In this document: positions 40,357 to 52,644 of the stretch, piece by piece
Layout of the letters: each line of letters starts with the position of its first letter
Numbering within the stretch: position 1 is the stretch's first letter
NCBI RefSeq assembly: GCF_019320115.1
Contig: NC_089597.1
Span: 121,692,951 to 121,756,950 of the forward strand
Direction: 5' to 3'
DNA: 64,000 nt
DNA from: Miscanthus floridulus
Taxonomy: Eukaryota; Streptophyta; Magnoliopsida; Poales; Poaceae
Notes under the pieces: generated by a model
The model's input: only the letters and a program-made list of their open reading frames with translations
What the model was told of the DNA's origin: nothing
Databases searched by the model: none
Position numbers and translations under genes: made by a program

Positions 40357-41391
40357 GTATTCATTCAATATCAGTAATTCAATAATAGCCTTTCAACAAA
40401 CCTCCAAGGAGAATAAGAAATTGATATTTTGCAGCATAATCTTTGTCATCAAACAATGCACATAAACAAATGTAAATTCTGTTTCATGACAAATATTATT
40501 ATGAATCCATTTCACTGCTTTTATAATACATTATTCAGATCTGATTTGCATTAAGATTTGTCACATGTATTTATCTACAACAACTGCCTTTTACCATTCA
40601 GTCTGTGCAAACATACAATCTACTATTATGACTACATAATAATTCCTGAATTAATAATAAAACTAAAATGAAGACCTCATGCAACGTATAACTACTAATA
40701 TAAGCTATCACAAAAATATCTATAAAGTAACTATATATATTTTCAAAATTATATACTTCTAAAGTTGTTAAGTTAAATATAAGCATAATGTTATGCTCCA
40801 CCATATAGACCAAATAAACATGTATACATTAGTATAACTACTTATTTTAACAACTTATCACGCGTGAAAAATATTCCCTTATTAACTGACATAGTAATTA
40901 AGTTATATTAATACTCCAAGATAACAACATTTTGCAAATTGTATTTCAAGATAACAATATTTATAATTTAATTTTAAGCACTATATGTTCTAGAAAATGT
41001 TGTTATAATGTGCCATTATGAAACACAATATAAGTAACATTTTTAGTTTTATATCTAAATTATCTATATAATACTATTATTTTAATAGCCTATCAAAAAA
41101 ATTTAAATAACGATAAAGCACAAATATGTTTCTACATTGCTCATTTTATAAATAATAATACAATTAAATTTTATTAAAGTAAACATACATATTGTGCCAA
41201 CATGCAAATCACACACACACCCATACTTAACATATATTTTTTAATATTTTAACTAAAATGTTTAACATATCCATATTGATAATATAACCATTACTACAAA
41301 AAAAATTCATTGACAAAAAAATCAAACATCTTGAGAAAAGGAGGAGGTTAGTATATACCATAGGTGCCTACGTCCTCCCCATGGTGAATCT
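40357..41391. other. AT-rich spacer, no gene recognised
   Basis: About 1 kb of roughly 75-80% AT sequence with a short CA run near 41211-41220. No open frame above 71 codons and no clear TIR or LTR. It could hold further decayed exons or repeats that I cannot identify. Confidence 0.5.
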
Positions 41392-41396
41392 CACAT
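41392..41396. repeat. Target-site duplication of third Sirevirus, left copy (CACAT)
   Basis: It matches 55234-55238 exactly, at the outer edges of the two LTRs. Confidence 0.9.
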
Positions 41397-42644
41397 TGTA
41401 GGATCTCTGGTATGCCTAGAGGGGTGTGAATAGGCTTGTAAAAATTTAACTCAAATCGAAGTCAAATTCACCCGTGACACTGTCGCTTTGTGAGCACAGC
41501 ACTGCCACACAGCGGCACTGCCCAAACAACGGCATTGCCGCACCTGTAGGAGAGATTAGTTCATAGTTCAAAATCTACCCAATAAAATTTAGATCAGGTA
41601 AATTTCTTAGGTTCCTGCAGGGTAGTAGATCATAGATCGACAGCTGAAAGTGGTGGGAACACCACACATAAGTACATCCGCCTTAACCCTAGAAATCACC
41701 TCAACAATAAGAAGAACACAAGTGTAGCAACACAAGCACAAGATGACACAAGGATTTATCCCGTGGTTCAGCCCGCCATCAAGACTTGCCTAAGTCCACG
41801 TTGTTGAGGTATACCACTAAGGATTAGGGCTTTGCAACCCTACCTCGTTCTCAAGTCAAGAGAGTGAACTCTTGAGATGAGGGGTGATTTTACTCGCTAC
41901 AAGAGGTGGTTACAAACCTCCTAGGGCTGCCACAAATTTAGCAAGCTCACCAGACGATGCTCTAGCTAGATAGGAGCCAAGCTTCAAGAGTAACAAACAC
42001 AACCGCTGGCCAAAACATGAACCAAATGCTCTTTAGGCTTTGGGAATCGGTGGAGCTGCTCTCTAATCACTTTTGGCATCTTTTTCTCTCAAGGATTGAT
42101 GGGGAAGTCAAAGGGAAAGCTTGAGAGCTTGAAGGGCACCAATGGAGAAGAGAAGAGATGAGCACCTACTGATTTTCGTTGGTCTGAACCAATGGGGAAG
42201 AAGAGAGAGATGTTATAGAGGACAGGAAAAAGTATAAATACCCTCTGCCTCCTAACTGTTACTTAAGTGCGGCAGTGCCTCTCTCTAGGTGCGACACTGC
42301 CGCATCCAACAAGATAGCAAGGGTGAAGGAGTTGTTAAGTTGGTTGTCTTAGCCAAGGTGTGAGGATGTTTTATGTAAAGAATGAGCATTTGGTTGCACA
42401 TTTTTAACCAGTTGTAGCGTCTTCCTTTATAGTATGGCTTTTTCCATACTCAATTTCAAAAGACAAAAGAATTCAAAACTCCTTTGAGCGTGATGCCGTC
42501 CTTATTTGTAATTGGGGGCTCCACCTTTCCATGTGACATCCTCTATAAAGAATTCCCTGCTTGTCATCTTAATAAATTTCATTAGTTCTCTAATTAGGTG
42601 GTCATCAACACCAAAACTCACATTATGGCTTGATTGCACTTACA
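41397..42644 (-). repeat. Third Sirevirus 3' LTR (left copy)
   Basis: A 1248-bp LTR with ends TGTAGGATCTC and GCACTTACA. Copies of a TGCGGCACTGCCGCA-like motif lie at about 41477-41540 and 42269-42305. On the minus strand the latter are followed within about 40 bp by GGGTATTTATAC (about 42243-42232), a TATA-like box. It is colinear with 52647-53730 plus 55101-55233. Confidence 0.93.
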
Positions 42645-42663
42645 ATCTCCCCCTTTTTGGTGA
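42645..42663 (-). other. Polypurine tract of third Sirevirus
   Basis: On the minus strand, CCAAAAAGGGGGAGATT directly precedes the 3' LTR. A further AGGGGGAG-type tract lies at about 42831-42838. Confidence 0.85.
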
Positions 42664-43525
42664 TTGATGACAACCCAATTTGAGCTTACAAAATATATGA
42701 AATGAACAACTGAGATTTTTTTTTCTGAGCCATGGCTGTAGAGCCTCCTCTAAATATGTGAATAGAGAATTAAATTCTCAACTTGGCATAAGAGGCCAAG
42801 ATTCACACTTTAGTGAAGTGAAAATTGGGGCTCCCCCTATATCCATGCCTTTGTGGGGTGCTACACACAGTGTCAAGAAAATATATACGTGATGCATATG
42901 ACAGATCATGCACACATGTGCTTGCTGCTACAGCTGAGTGCATCACTGCCGCACTAGGAGTGCGGCACTGCCGCACATAACTGTATGAGCAAGACAGAGT
43001 CAAGCACCACATTGCTAGCTCAGATAAAAAATATGCAACCTAGCACAATAAGATGACTTCTAATCCACACAAACGATACATGTCCATATCCGATACATAA
43101 AGAGACAAATAGTAGCATTATTTCATAATTTAGAGTTTTGAGCGACTCTCAAACTTTCCACCTAGCGAAGACTAACACTCATTGAATAGGAGATGAAGCG
43201 CAGCTGCCGACCATGGCGTCAAAAAATTGTTGACCCCTCTAATTTTCTCGCCCTTTGGCATAAAGCACCAAAAAGAGAAGAAAAGAAGAAAGATCAACAC
43301 CTACTCATCATCTTCCTGGATGTCCATCTAATCAAGATCATCACCTCCTGTAGCCCTAGCACCTCCTACAGCAGTCCCAGCACCACCATCACCATCATCA
43401 TCGTCGAAGTCAATACATGCACGACCCTGACGGTGAGTAGTGGCGGTATAGCGAGTGGAATGAGTTGAACACCTCAGCTCCTGTCTCTAACGGTATCCCT
43501 CTAGGGTCTCATCCCAATCTACTGC

Positions 43526-44905
43526 TCATCCTTGCTCCTCATCCTCATCCTCATCATCTGAATCTATGTCGGAAAGACTCGAAAGGTCATACTTTGGAGG
43601 AGGTGGAATAGGAGGAAGTGGTGGAAGGTCCTGTCCACGCTGCTGACGCTGCTCAAGCTGTGTCTCATACGCTCTGTCAGCTACATAGGTGCACTTGCTG
43701 AAGATTGCCTTCAATCACTTACCAAACTTCTTCATCTTGCCTCCTCTGTGAGACCTAGAGTGGGAAGAGTCAGGGATATCTACATGAGCATGAGAGCTCC
43801 CCGCTCCCTGAGTAGTTGTAGCTGGTTGGGTCTTCTCAATTTTGTAGACGGTGTGCATCCCACCCTTCAGAAAATAAAATCTAGTGACCCTCTCAATCAT
43901 GAACATGAGGTAAGAGGCATAGGACAACCCCCTTCTCCCATCCTCCACTGCAAATCTCAACTCAGTCCACATGAATCTAGGGACATTGAACCTATCCCCA
44001 CCTGGAGCAAATCTCGCCAACACATTTCTCACGTAGCCATTAATATCTGAGGCTGCTCCATCCTTTGGGTTGATGGTGTTCCTGATGAGGGTGAGAATGT
44101 AATAGAAGCTATGTAGACCACTTCTCTTGCCATCTGCAATCCTTTTATCTCTTCGCATGTAACTGATGTCACGGATGTTAGCTCGAGGCTCATCATGAAT
44201 GTAAGTGTAACCTCTGTGCTCCTTCCCAAAGCCAAGAATTTAGCTAAAACTGACAAAGTTGACTCAGTAGTGCCAACCATCAGTCATCTAGTGAATCTCA
44301 TTAGAGGTCTGGTCATAGAAGTATGTGGCATGAAACTGTGCAAGGACCTCCTCATTCCAATTATACTGGAAACCCATGATGTCTAAAAGCTAGAACCTGT
44401 CACAAATTTTGATTACCTTGTTAAACTTAGGCTCCTCCTTCTCCTGCATGTCATCCCAATCAATATACTGCATCTTGATGATCTTGGTTTTCTTAGATGC
44501 AAGAATGATAGTGGCAAAAAAGTTGGGATGAAACTCATTCCAGAATCTATAATCAATGCCCAAATCCTTACGCACTATATAGGGATTTATCCCCCTTGTC
44601 TCTTTCACCAGCTTCCAACTCTGGGAATAGTTAACAACTGCATACTGACGGGAGTCATCTAGAGGTCTCATGATGATCTCACCCTCAAAATCTCTCATGT
44701 ATCTGCCATCAAACTCAGAGAGATGCTGTGGGGTGTTAGGAATGGCATTAGTGGTATGACCTATCATCTCCAGCCTCTCCTCATCTTCAATGTATTGCTC
44801 ACGCCTCCCCTTATCACCAAGTCCCCTTGGAGCTACACTACGGCCTGCTGCTGTTGACCTCCCTTGACCACGGCGAGGTGGATCCTTGTCTATTTGTTGA
44901 TTCAT
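43526..44905 (-). pseudogene. Env-like ORF of third Sirevirus (degraded)
   Basis: The ATG at 44905 starts a Gln/Arg-rich N-terminus (MNQQIDKDPPRRGQ). The same minus-strand frame is kept through to 43526 (about 460 codons), broken only by in-frame stops near 44388, 44265, 44240 and 43712. The N-terminal segment has an FWNEFHPNF motif. The middle, around 44390-44160, contains WNEEV-x-AQFHATYF and HWMTDG...VNFVSFS, the same layout (aromatic-rich strand, then a G-x-x-Y/V motif) as the PF20167-like domain in the env-like ORF at 6553-8998. A helical domain, then a Pro-rich and acidic Asp/Glu tail (43600-43530) follow. The frame probably continues decayed to about 43240. I see no signal peptide or membrane anchor. 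Confidence 0.65.
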
Positions 44906-46082
44906 TTTCCTTTTCCCCTTCAGTCACTATCTCCATGCTCCATCTATGCATAGAATGAACTAGATAAGAAATTGTACAAATGGGACATAGAAAATCACTT
45001 GAAGAATAGTCTTGATAAGAAAAAGGACTTAGATCATGAACTGGAGAGACACTATGGACAATGCTGCCCAGGTAGTGCGGCACTGCCGCACTCAGTATCT
45101 CCACAAGCTCATGACCTCCTTCTTTCTTAGCAAATCCATTTTTCAAATGTCTTCCCACATCACCAAACATTTTCTAGAGCATAGTTCAAGATAAAAACAC
45201 ATGATGTCATGTAATAGATGGGAATAGTGATAACATTTTGAGTGAGAGAGAGCATGTGGTGAATAAATCCAACCAATACATCGATTCATCTAGGGAAAGT
45301 CACAACCAGACACAGTCTCAAACTACAGAGTGCGGTACTACCGCATCTTACCGCGGCATTGCCACACGTGTTGTGCATCGCCCCAAATGAATTGACCTAT
45401 TGATTCAATTTGTCCATCAAATCTCCCTCCTACTCGTTCATAGTACCACTAAGAACCCGAATCCATCACAGAAACACTCACATTGCATAGATCAAGTAGG
45501 TTTAGGGTTCTACCTTTTCAAACGAGGATTGGAGAGGAGACGGAAGAAACTACTCGGGCTAGGGGTAGTAGCAGTCGTCAGTGATGTTGAGGGAGGGCAG
45601 GCAGCTATCGTGGCACTACCAGAGACCGGCAACGTGCGGCCAAGCGACGGCGACGACGTGGGCGCAAGAGGAGAGAGAGAGGCACGGTGTCGGCGTTGGG
45701 GGGAAGAGAGAGGGAAAGAAGTTACTGCAAACCTGAGGATAAGTGGAAGAATAAATGGGCCCCGCAGTAAAACCATTTGGGTCGAATCTCAATTGAGATT
45801 CAAAGTGCGACATTGCTGTATGCCTAGCCCCGCACTGCCGCATGGCAGGCGCGGCACTACCGCACTCCCCAAAATAGTAGGAGTTAGCTATAATCTATAT
45901 GACTCTCTCTGTATAAGATATGGACACATATCACCTATATACCATGACCAGAAACAAATAATCAATACAGACCATGATCATGATATATAAGTTGCCTTTT
46001 ATAAATCATTTTCATGCACAATATGAAAAATTTCAACTCTTTTGCCTAGATACTAGTTTATCAAATAGAGGCATGCTAAAAT
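44906..46082 (-). promoter_or_regulatory. Pol-env gap with copies of the LTR palindrome
   Basis: A 1.18-kb gap without coding potential related to known domains. TGCGGCACTGCCGCA-like motifs occur at about 45806-45866 (several), 45329-45367 and 45071-45087, as in the LTRs of the same element. Unlike the inner element, I find no convincing TATA box between them and the env-like ATG. A regulatory role is inference. Confidence 0.45.
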
Positions 46083-49000
46083 TCAAACCACGTTGTGAGA
46101 ATCAAGTATATTTAGCTCACTACGCAAAGCACAAAACCTTGACTCATCAAGGGGCTTTGTGAAGATATTAGCTAGTTGCTTTTCGATGCTCACATGGCGA
46201 ATTTTGATATCTCCTTTGGTTTCGTGGTCTCTCAAGAAATGATGATGGATGTCTATGTGCTTAGTTCTAGAGTGGCTTACGGGATTGTTTGCAAACTTAA
46301 TGGCACTCTCATTGTCACATAATAATGGGATTTTGGTAAAATAACATCCAAAATCACGAAGAGTTTGCCTCATCCAAAGTAGTTGGGCAGAACATGCACC
46401 GGCCGCAATGTACTCAGCCTCGGTAGTGGAAAGGGCTACACAATTTTGCTTTTTAGAACTCCAATATACTAGGGATCGTCCAAGCAATTGACATATCCCC
46501 GAAGTGCTTTTTTTATCTACTTTGCAACCGGCGTAATCGGAATTCGAATAACCAAGTAGATCAAACTTAGAGCCCTTAGGATACCACAAACCAAGGTTAG
46601 GAGTGTGTACTAAGGCCCCATTTGGCCGGGCTCCCACGGGCTCTGGCTCCTACACTGTAGCCGGGTGTCGGTGGCCCAGCGGCCAACGGGTGCCTACAGG
46701 AGCTAGAGCCTCGGAGCCAGATAAACGAGCTTCTCCAACTTCGGTTGTGTCAGTGAGAGAGGAAAGGAGGAGAGAGAAAAATGTCTTTGGTGAACAGTAA
46801 CCGGGTGTCGGCCACCCAGCGGCCGACAGCCGGGAGCCGGAGCCGCCAGAGCCCGGCCAAACGGGGCCTAAATATCTCAAGATTCTCTTAATGGCCACCA
46901 AGTGACACTCTTTCGGGTTAGTTTGAAATCTAGCACACATGCACACACTAAGCATAATATCGGGCCTAGATGCTCACAAATACAGTAGAGAGCCGATCAT
47001 GGAACGATATACCTTGGTATCCTTGGCTTTCCCTTCAATGTTGAGATCAAGATATCCATTGGTTGGCATGGGAGTTTTGATAGGCTTGGCATTCACCATG
47101 TCAAACTTCTTGAGCATATCATGGGTGTACTTCGTTTGACTAATAAAAGTTCCATTCTTCACTTGCTTGATTTGAAATCCGAGGAAGAACTTTAACTCAC
47201 CCATCATTGACATCTCAAATCTCTTCATCATGATCCTACTAAATTTCTCATAAAAAGTATGATTAGTACTACCAAATATTATATTATTGACATATATTTG
47301 GCACACAAATATATCTTTACCAACTTTGTGAGTGAAAAGGGTAGGGTCGGCTTTGCCTATTTCAAAGCCTTGTTTAAGCAAAAATTCCTTAAGGCATTCA
47401 TACCATGCTGTTGGTGCTTGGTTAAGCCCATAGAGCGCCTTTTGGTGTTTGTAGACATAGTTGGGGAACTTGGGATCTTCAAAATCTGGTGGTTGCTCAA
47501 TATAGACAAGTTCATGAATGGGGCCGTTGAGGAATACACTCTTCATGTTTACTTGATATAGCTTGAAATTGTGATGAGCGGCATAGGCTAGAAGCATTCG
47601 GATTGCTTCAAGTCTTGCCATCGGTGCATATATTTCCTCAAAGTCCAAGCCCTCTACTTGAGTGAAACCGTAAGTAACCAATCTTGCCTTGTTTCTTGTC
47701 ACCACGCCATTCTCATCTTGCTTGTTGTGGAAGACCCACTTGGTGCCAATGATATTGGTGTTGGGTCTCTCCACCAAGGTCCACATTTGATTTCTTTCAA
47801 AATTGTTGAGCTCATCTTGCATGGCTATCACCTAATCCAGATCACCAAGTGCTTACTCAACCTTAAGAGGTTCCAAAGAGGAAACAAACGAGTAATATTG
47901 GCAAAAGTTTGCTAAATGTGAACGAGTTGTTACCCCCTTTCAAAGACTTCCAAGGATATTCTCAATGGGATGAACCCATTGTATTATTTGCCTTAGCATT
48001 GGATGATCAATGTCCTCCTGTTCATCTTCTGGATCTTTATTATCTTCTTGCTCGAATATGGGTTGTAGGTTCTGTCCTTGAATCGGAGTTGGACTTGGTG
48101 CTGCTGTCAGAAGGAATGCGGCACTGCTGCTCTACTGATTTGCAGCAGGGGTTTGCTCCCCCTCAGCATCAGGTATGTCAGCAGAACTTTGTTCATCAGC
48201 AGCTTGAGGAACCTCCACTTCAGAGACTTCATCTTCTTGTGGTCTTATATCACCAATAGCCAATTGCTTGATTGCTTTACATGGTGGATCCTCCTTTCCT
48301 ACAACACTTGAATCAACTTGCTCTACTTGAGAGCTATTAGATTTATCAAATGTCACGTCTACCGCTATTTCAACTCTCCCGGAGGTTTTGTTGAAAACAA
48401 GATAGGCATGCTCATTTGATCCATAACCAAGAAGAAAACCTTCATCAACTTTAGGTGCAAACTTAGAGGTTTTAAGTTTCTTATTCAGTATGAAACACTT
48501 GCACCCAAACACTCTAAAGTAGGACATCTTTGGTTTGTTACCGATTAGAAGCTCATATGAAGTTTTCTTCAACTTCTTGTGTACATAGAGGCGGTTGATG
48601 GCATGGCAAGCGGTGTTGACAACTTCACACCAAAAGAGGTCCGGCGTCTTGTACTCATCTAGCATTGTCCTTCTCATGTCAATTAGTGTACGATTCTTCC
48701 TCTCTAATACACCATTTTATTGAGGGGTGTATGGAGTTGAGAACTCATGCTTGATGCCTTCTTCATCAAGAAACTCCTCAACTTGGGTGTTCTTGAATTC
48801 GGTCTCATTGTTGCTTCTCATTTTCTTGATGGGGAGACTGAACCCTTTTTGAGCTCTTCTAACAAAAGTCTTCACTTTATCTCTAACTTGACACTTATCA
48901 AACAAGAAAAATACCCAAGTGAAACGGGAATAATCATTAATAATAACAAGACCATATTTGTTACCCCCGATACTTAGGTAGGTGACCGGTCCAAAGAGAT

Positions 49001-49626
49001 CCATGTGTATGAGCTCCAATGGTTGCGTCATGGTCATGATGCTCTTTGGTGGGTGAGGTATGCTAACTTGCTTTCTGGCTTGACAAGCGCTACATATCAT
49101 ATCTTTCTCAAAGTGAACATTTGTTAGCCCAAGCATGTGTTCGTCCTTTTGAAGTTTGACCAAGTTCCTCATCCCAACATGGGCTAGTCAATGATGCTAA
49201 AGCCACCTCATGCTAGATTTTGCCACTAAACAAGTCTCAAGATTAGCTTTACTTTTGTTGAAATCAACTAGGTAAAGCTTGTTCTTTAAGTGACCCGTAA
49301 AGACAATAGTGAAATCCTCCCTTCTAAAGACTTCCACACCCTTATCCGTAAAGAGTCAATTGAAGCTCATCTCGCATAATTGATAGATGGACAACAAATT
49401 GTAACCTAACGAATCAACATGTAAAACATTTGTAATTGAATGCTCAAGGGTTATAATAACTTTTTTGAGACCAATCACACCCCCCTTAGATTTGTCTCTA
49501 AAGAGAATATTTTCATTTGAGTCCATCTTTGGGGTATATGATGAGAACATACTCCTTTCTCCGGTCATATGATTTGTACATCCACTATCAAGCACCCAAC
49601 TTGACCCATAGGAGGAGTATGCCTGC
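46083..49626 (-). pseudogene. pol: Third Sirevirus pol: protease to RNase H (defective)
   Basis: The frame opens at a TTTTGCAG/G junction. The protease has LDSGC near 49595. The pre-integrase zinc finger lies near 49150-49080. The integrase has MDLFG, but the second catalytic Asp is Asn (RSNNE, near 48810) and the ERKN segment is split by a stop near 48717. In RT, the motif A Asp is Asn (VNMKS, near 47550) and the YVDD box reads YVNN (near 47290). RNase H (SNSDYAG, near 46550) is separated from RT by a 255-bp MITE at 46614-46868. The C-terminus ends at 46083. Most blocks stay in one frame, with stops near 49356, 49172, 48132, 46974 and elsewhere. The integrase-RT linker contains a GCGGCACTGC copy near 48117. 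Confidence 0.9.
46614..46868. mobile_element. Tourist-like MITE inserted in pol (TAA TSD)
   Basis: The ends GGCCCCATTTGGCCGGGCTC and GAGCCCGGCCAAACGGGGCC form a TIR. TAA flanks both sides (46611-46613 and 46869-46871). The interrupted pol sequence on each side rejoins at one copy of TAA when compared with the other Sireviruses (11000-11012). The inserted length plus TSD is 258 bp, a multiple of three. Confidence 0.88.
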
Positions 49627-49639
49627 AAAACAGATTTAG

Positions 49640-52599
49640 TTGCTTGATTTAGGTCCCCAATTAGATTTGGGGCCTTATATGTTAATCATAAGAAATTTAG
49701 GAACCCAAATAGAAGTATTCCTATACGTGTTGGCTTCTTTTCCAACATATTTAGCAACTAGTTTTCCACTGCTATTGTTCCTTAAAACAAAACATGAAGT
49801 CAAGCTTTGTTGAGGTGGTTGAAACTTTGGTTGGTAGACATACCTGTTCATAGTGCCCCACATAGATTCCTTTGGCTTCTGCTAAACCTGTTTCTACTAG
49901 GACACCTTCTTCTTGGGCTTAGTTTGATCAGGAGTAGAATTGGTAGCCTTCCCATTTTTGCGGGGAGCGGCACAGCTGGCCTTCACGGTGGCACTGCCAC
50001 GGTGCGACACTACCGCTCTGGACTACGGCACTATCGCTCTAGACTACAGCACTGCCGCTGTCTGTGTAGACTGATCTGTACCAACTCTTTCCTTTCTCTC
50101 AAACTTGAGACACTCATAGTCATTTATGATCTTTCTTCCATTTGTCTTGGCTCCTACAGTGTGCCTGAGCCCATGCTTGATTGAGGGGTGTCTCCCTTGC
50201 TTGAATTGAGGCACTTTTGAGTCATTTACCTTCTTGTCACTTACTTGAGCCTTACCACTCAAGCAACCCTTGCCAATGATCTCATTGAGTCTAGCAATTT
50301 CTTTTCTCATTGCCTCCATGTTTGCAAGGTTAGTGGAATAAGCATTCAAATCAATATTATAACATTTTCCACAACCTTGACTAGGGGAGGTAGTAGAGGC
50401 ATCCTTTGCATTAGAGGGATATGAGTTGCTATCCCAAATAATGTTATATTGCGGCTTAAGTTCTCTATACTTTTCATCTAAGTCACAATACTTTTTCTTG
50501 AGAGCAATATTTTCTTTCTTTGTGATAGCTTGGCCCCCTTGTTCTTTGGCCAAGGCCTTGCGTAAGGATTCCACATCACTTCTCTCTAATGCAAGAGCTT
50601 CCTTGCTAGCAATGTAGAGATCCTCTTGTTGGATAAGAGTTTCCTCTCTAGATTCTAACTCGGCTTGGACACTCTCTAAGTCCTCCATTAGTTTAGTGAT
50701 AAATAGTTTGGTCTTTCTATCTAAGTTCTTAGTTAATTTATCAATTTCTTTATCACTAGATTCATCATCACTAGAGCTATCACTAATATCACTACTAGAG
50801 ATATCACTAAGAGGTGGAGGTGGAGGAGCTTTGGCCTTGGATTTAGATTTTACTTTCTCACCCTTTGCCATAAGACAAATGTGAGGGTAGTAGTCATCAT
50901 CGGACATGTTGGTGAAGAGTCTTGGTGAAGAAGATGGCTCATGGATAGCAATGGTTGCAACTTTCTCGTCTTCTTCACTTGAGCTTTCAATAGATGAATC
51001 TCATTCATGTCCAATGTGAGCTTCGCCCATGTTTTTTTTGCTCTTTCTCCGGTCGACCTTGTCCTCCACTTTCTGATACTTGTTCTCCTTGATCTCATAT
51101 GGGCACTTGGCAATGAAGTTATCAGTGCTTCCATAATTGTAGCATGTCCTCTTCTTCTTGTTTGGAAACTTCCTATTTACTACCTTGTACCCTTGCTTCT
51201 TCAACCCTTTGTGAAACCTCCTCATAAAGAGAGCAATATCATCCACTTTCTCATATTGGTCATCGTCATGTTCACTCTCACTAGAGGATGAGGTGGTCTC
51301 TACTCTTTCTTGAACTTGCTTGATTGCTTTGGGCTTGCTAATTGAAGCTTGCTTGTTGGTCTTGGACTTGCTAGTAGAGCCTTGCTTGCTTGATTTGTTG
51401 GCCTTGAGAGCTACATCCTTGTTGATCTTGATGCCTTCTAGCTTTGCTTGCAATTCTCCAAGCTTCTTCCTCTCATTTGCTTCTTCTCTTTGCATGTCAA
51501 AGGTCAAGATCCTCCCAAGTACATCATTTGGTGTGAAGTACTCAAACTTCTTCTTGTCTCTAATTAGAGTTACTACGGTCTCATTTCTTGGTAAATAAGC
51601 TTCCAACATAATCTTGACAACTTTATGATCATCTAGCCCATCACAACCATAGCCTCTAATCTTGCCCACCATGGTCATCAACCAATCAAACATCTCTTGT
51701 GGACCTTCTCCATCCAAGATAACAAATTGATTGAGCTTGGACATCAACAAATCAATTCTTGCATTTCTCACTTTGTCAACCCCTTCATGTGCAAGATGCA
51801 AAGTATCCCAAATTTGCTTGGCAACATCCACACCAATCACTCTATTGTACTCATCACCATCCAAGGCACTAAGTAGCACACTAGTAGCTTGACCATTGAG
51901 GTGGATAATTCTCATTTCTTCCATGGTTGGATTCTTGAGATCAACCGGTGGCTCAAATCTATTGCAAACAACCTCCCAAATGCTGGGATGAAGACCTATA
52001 AGATAGGCTCTCATCAAGTGCTTCCACTTGGCAAAGTTAGTCCCATCAAAATGAGATAACTTGCCCACGGGCACATTGATGAAAGACTTGCGATCATAGT
52101 TAGTCATAGACATAGAAGAATAGTTAAAGGATGCGGCGGCACATTTGTTGTCGTCATTCTTCTTGCCCTTTCCTTTCTTATCCTTCTTGCTATGCACTTG
52201 GTAGGACTCATCATCACTATCTTCAAAGCTGCTAGATAGCTCACTTGAAGATGCATTGGAGGCATTTGCTTCTTGTTCCTTCTTCTTTCTTGCTTCTCTT
52301 CTTTTTCTTCTAGCTTCTCTCTTGAGTTTGCTTTCTTTTTTTTTTGCTTTCTTCTCTTCTAACCGCTGCTCCTCCTCCTCCTTCTTCTCTCTTGCTTCTC
52401 TTTTCTTTTTTCTAGCTGCCCTTCTTCTTCTTTCTTCTTTATTTTGAGCTTTTTTGGCATCGATTGTCTCTAGTTGTGGGAGCATAGAGTTGCTTGTTGT
52501 AGAGGCGCTAAGCTTACTGCTGTCGATGTCATTCAGCCCAACGTCCTCTAGATCAACGTTGATGGGCATCACAACACCGGATCCTCCCTCGGGCTCCAT
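49640..52599 (-). pseudogene. gag: Third Sirevirus gag (several stops)
   Basis: The ATG at 52599 starts MEPEGGSG, 34 bp after the PBS. A long Lys/Arg/Glu coiled-coil-like block (52440-52260) is followed by the copia gag domain (LSHFDGTNFAKWKHLMRAYL near 52060), then a degenerate zinc knuckle in which the second and third ligands are hard to place (CYN...CPY near 51150). TGA at 51001-51003 interrupts the frame. A coiled-coil region (50900-50400) and further in-frame stops at 50044 and downstream follow, before the C-terminal block ending near 49640. The palindrome family TGCGGCACTGCCGC is present inside the coding frame at about 49965-50065. Confidence 0.85.
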
Positions 52600-52632
52600 A
52601 CCTCATGTGGTGAAGCGCACATGAGGTAACCC

Positions 52633-52644
52633 GCTCTGATACCA
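52633..52644 (-). other. Primer binding site of third Sirevirus (initiator tRNA-Met)
   Basis: TGGTATCAGAGC on the minus strand, two bases inside the 5' LTR. Confidence 0.92.

Noticed and set aside
43193..43468. Plus-strand ORF of 91 codons in the third Sirevirus
   Set aside because: It is antisense to the decayed end of the env-like ORF and low in complexity at its end.
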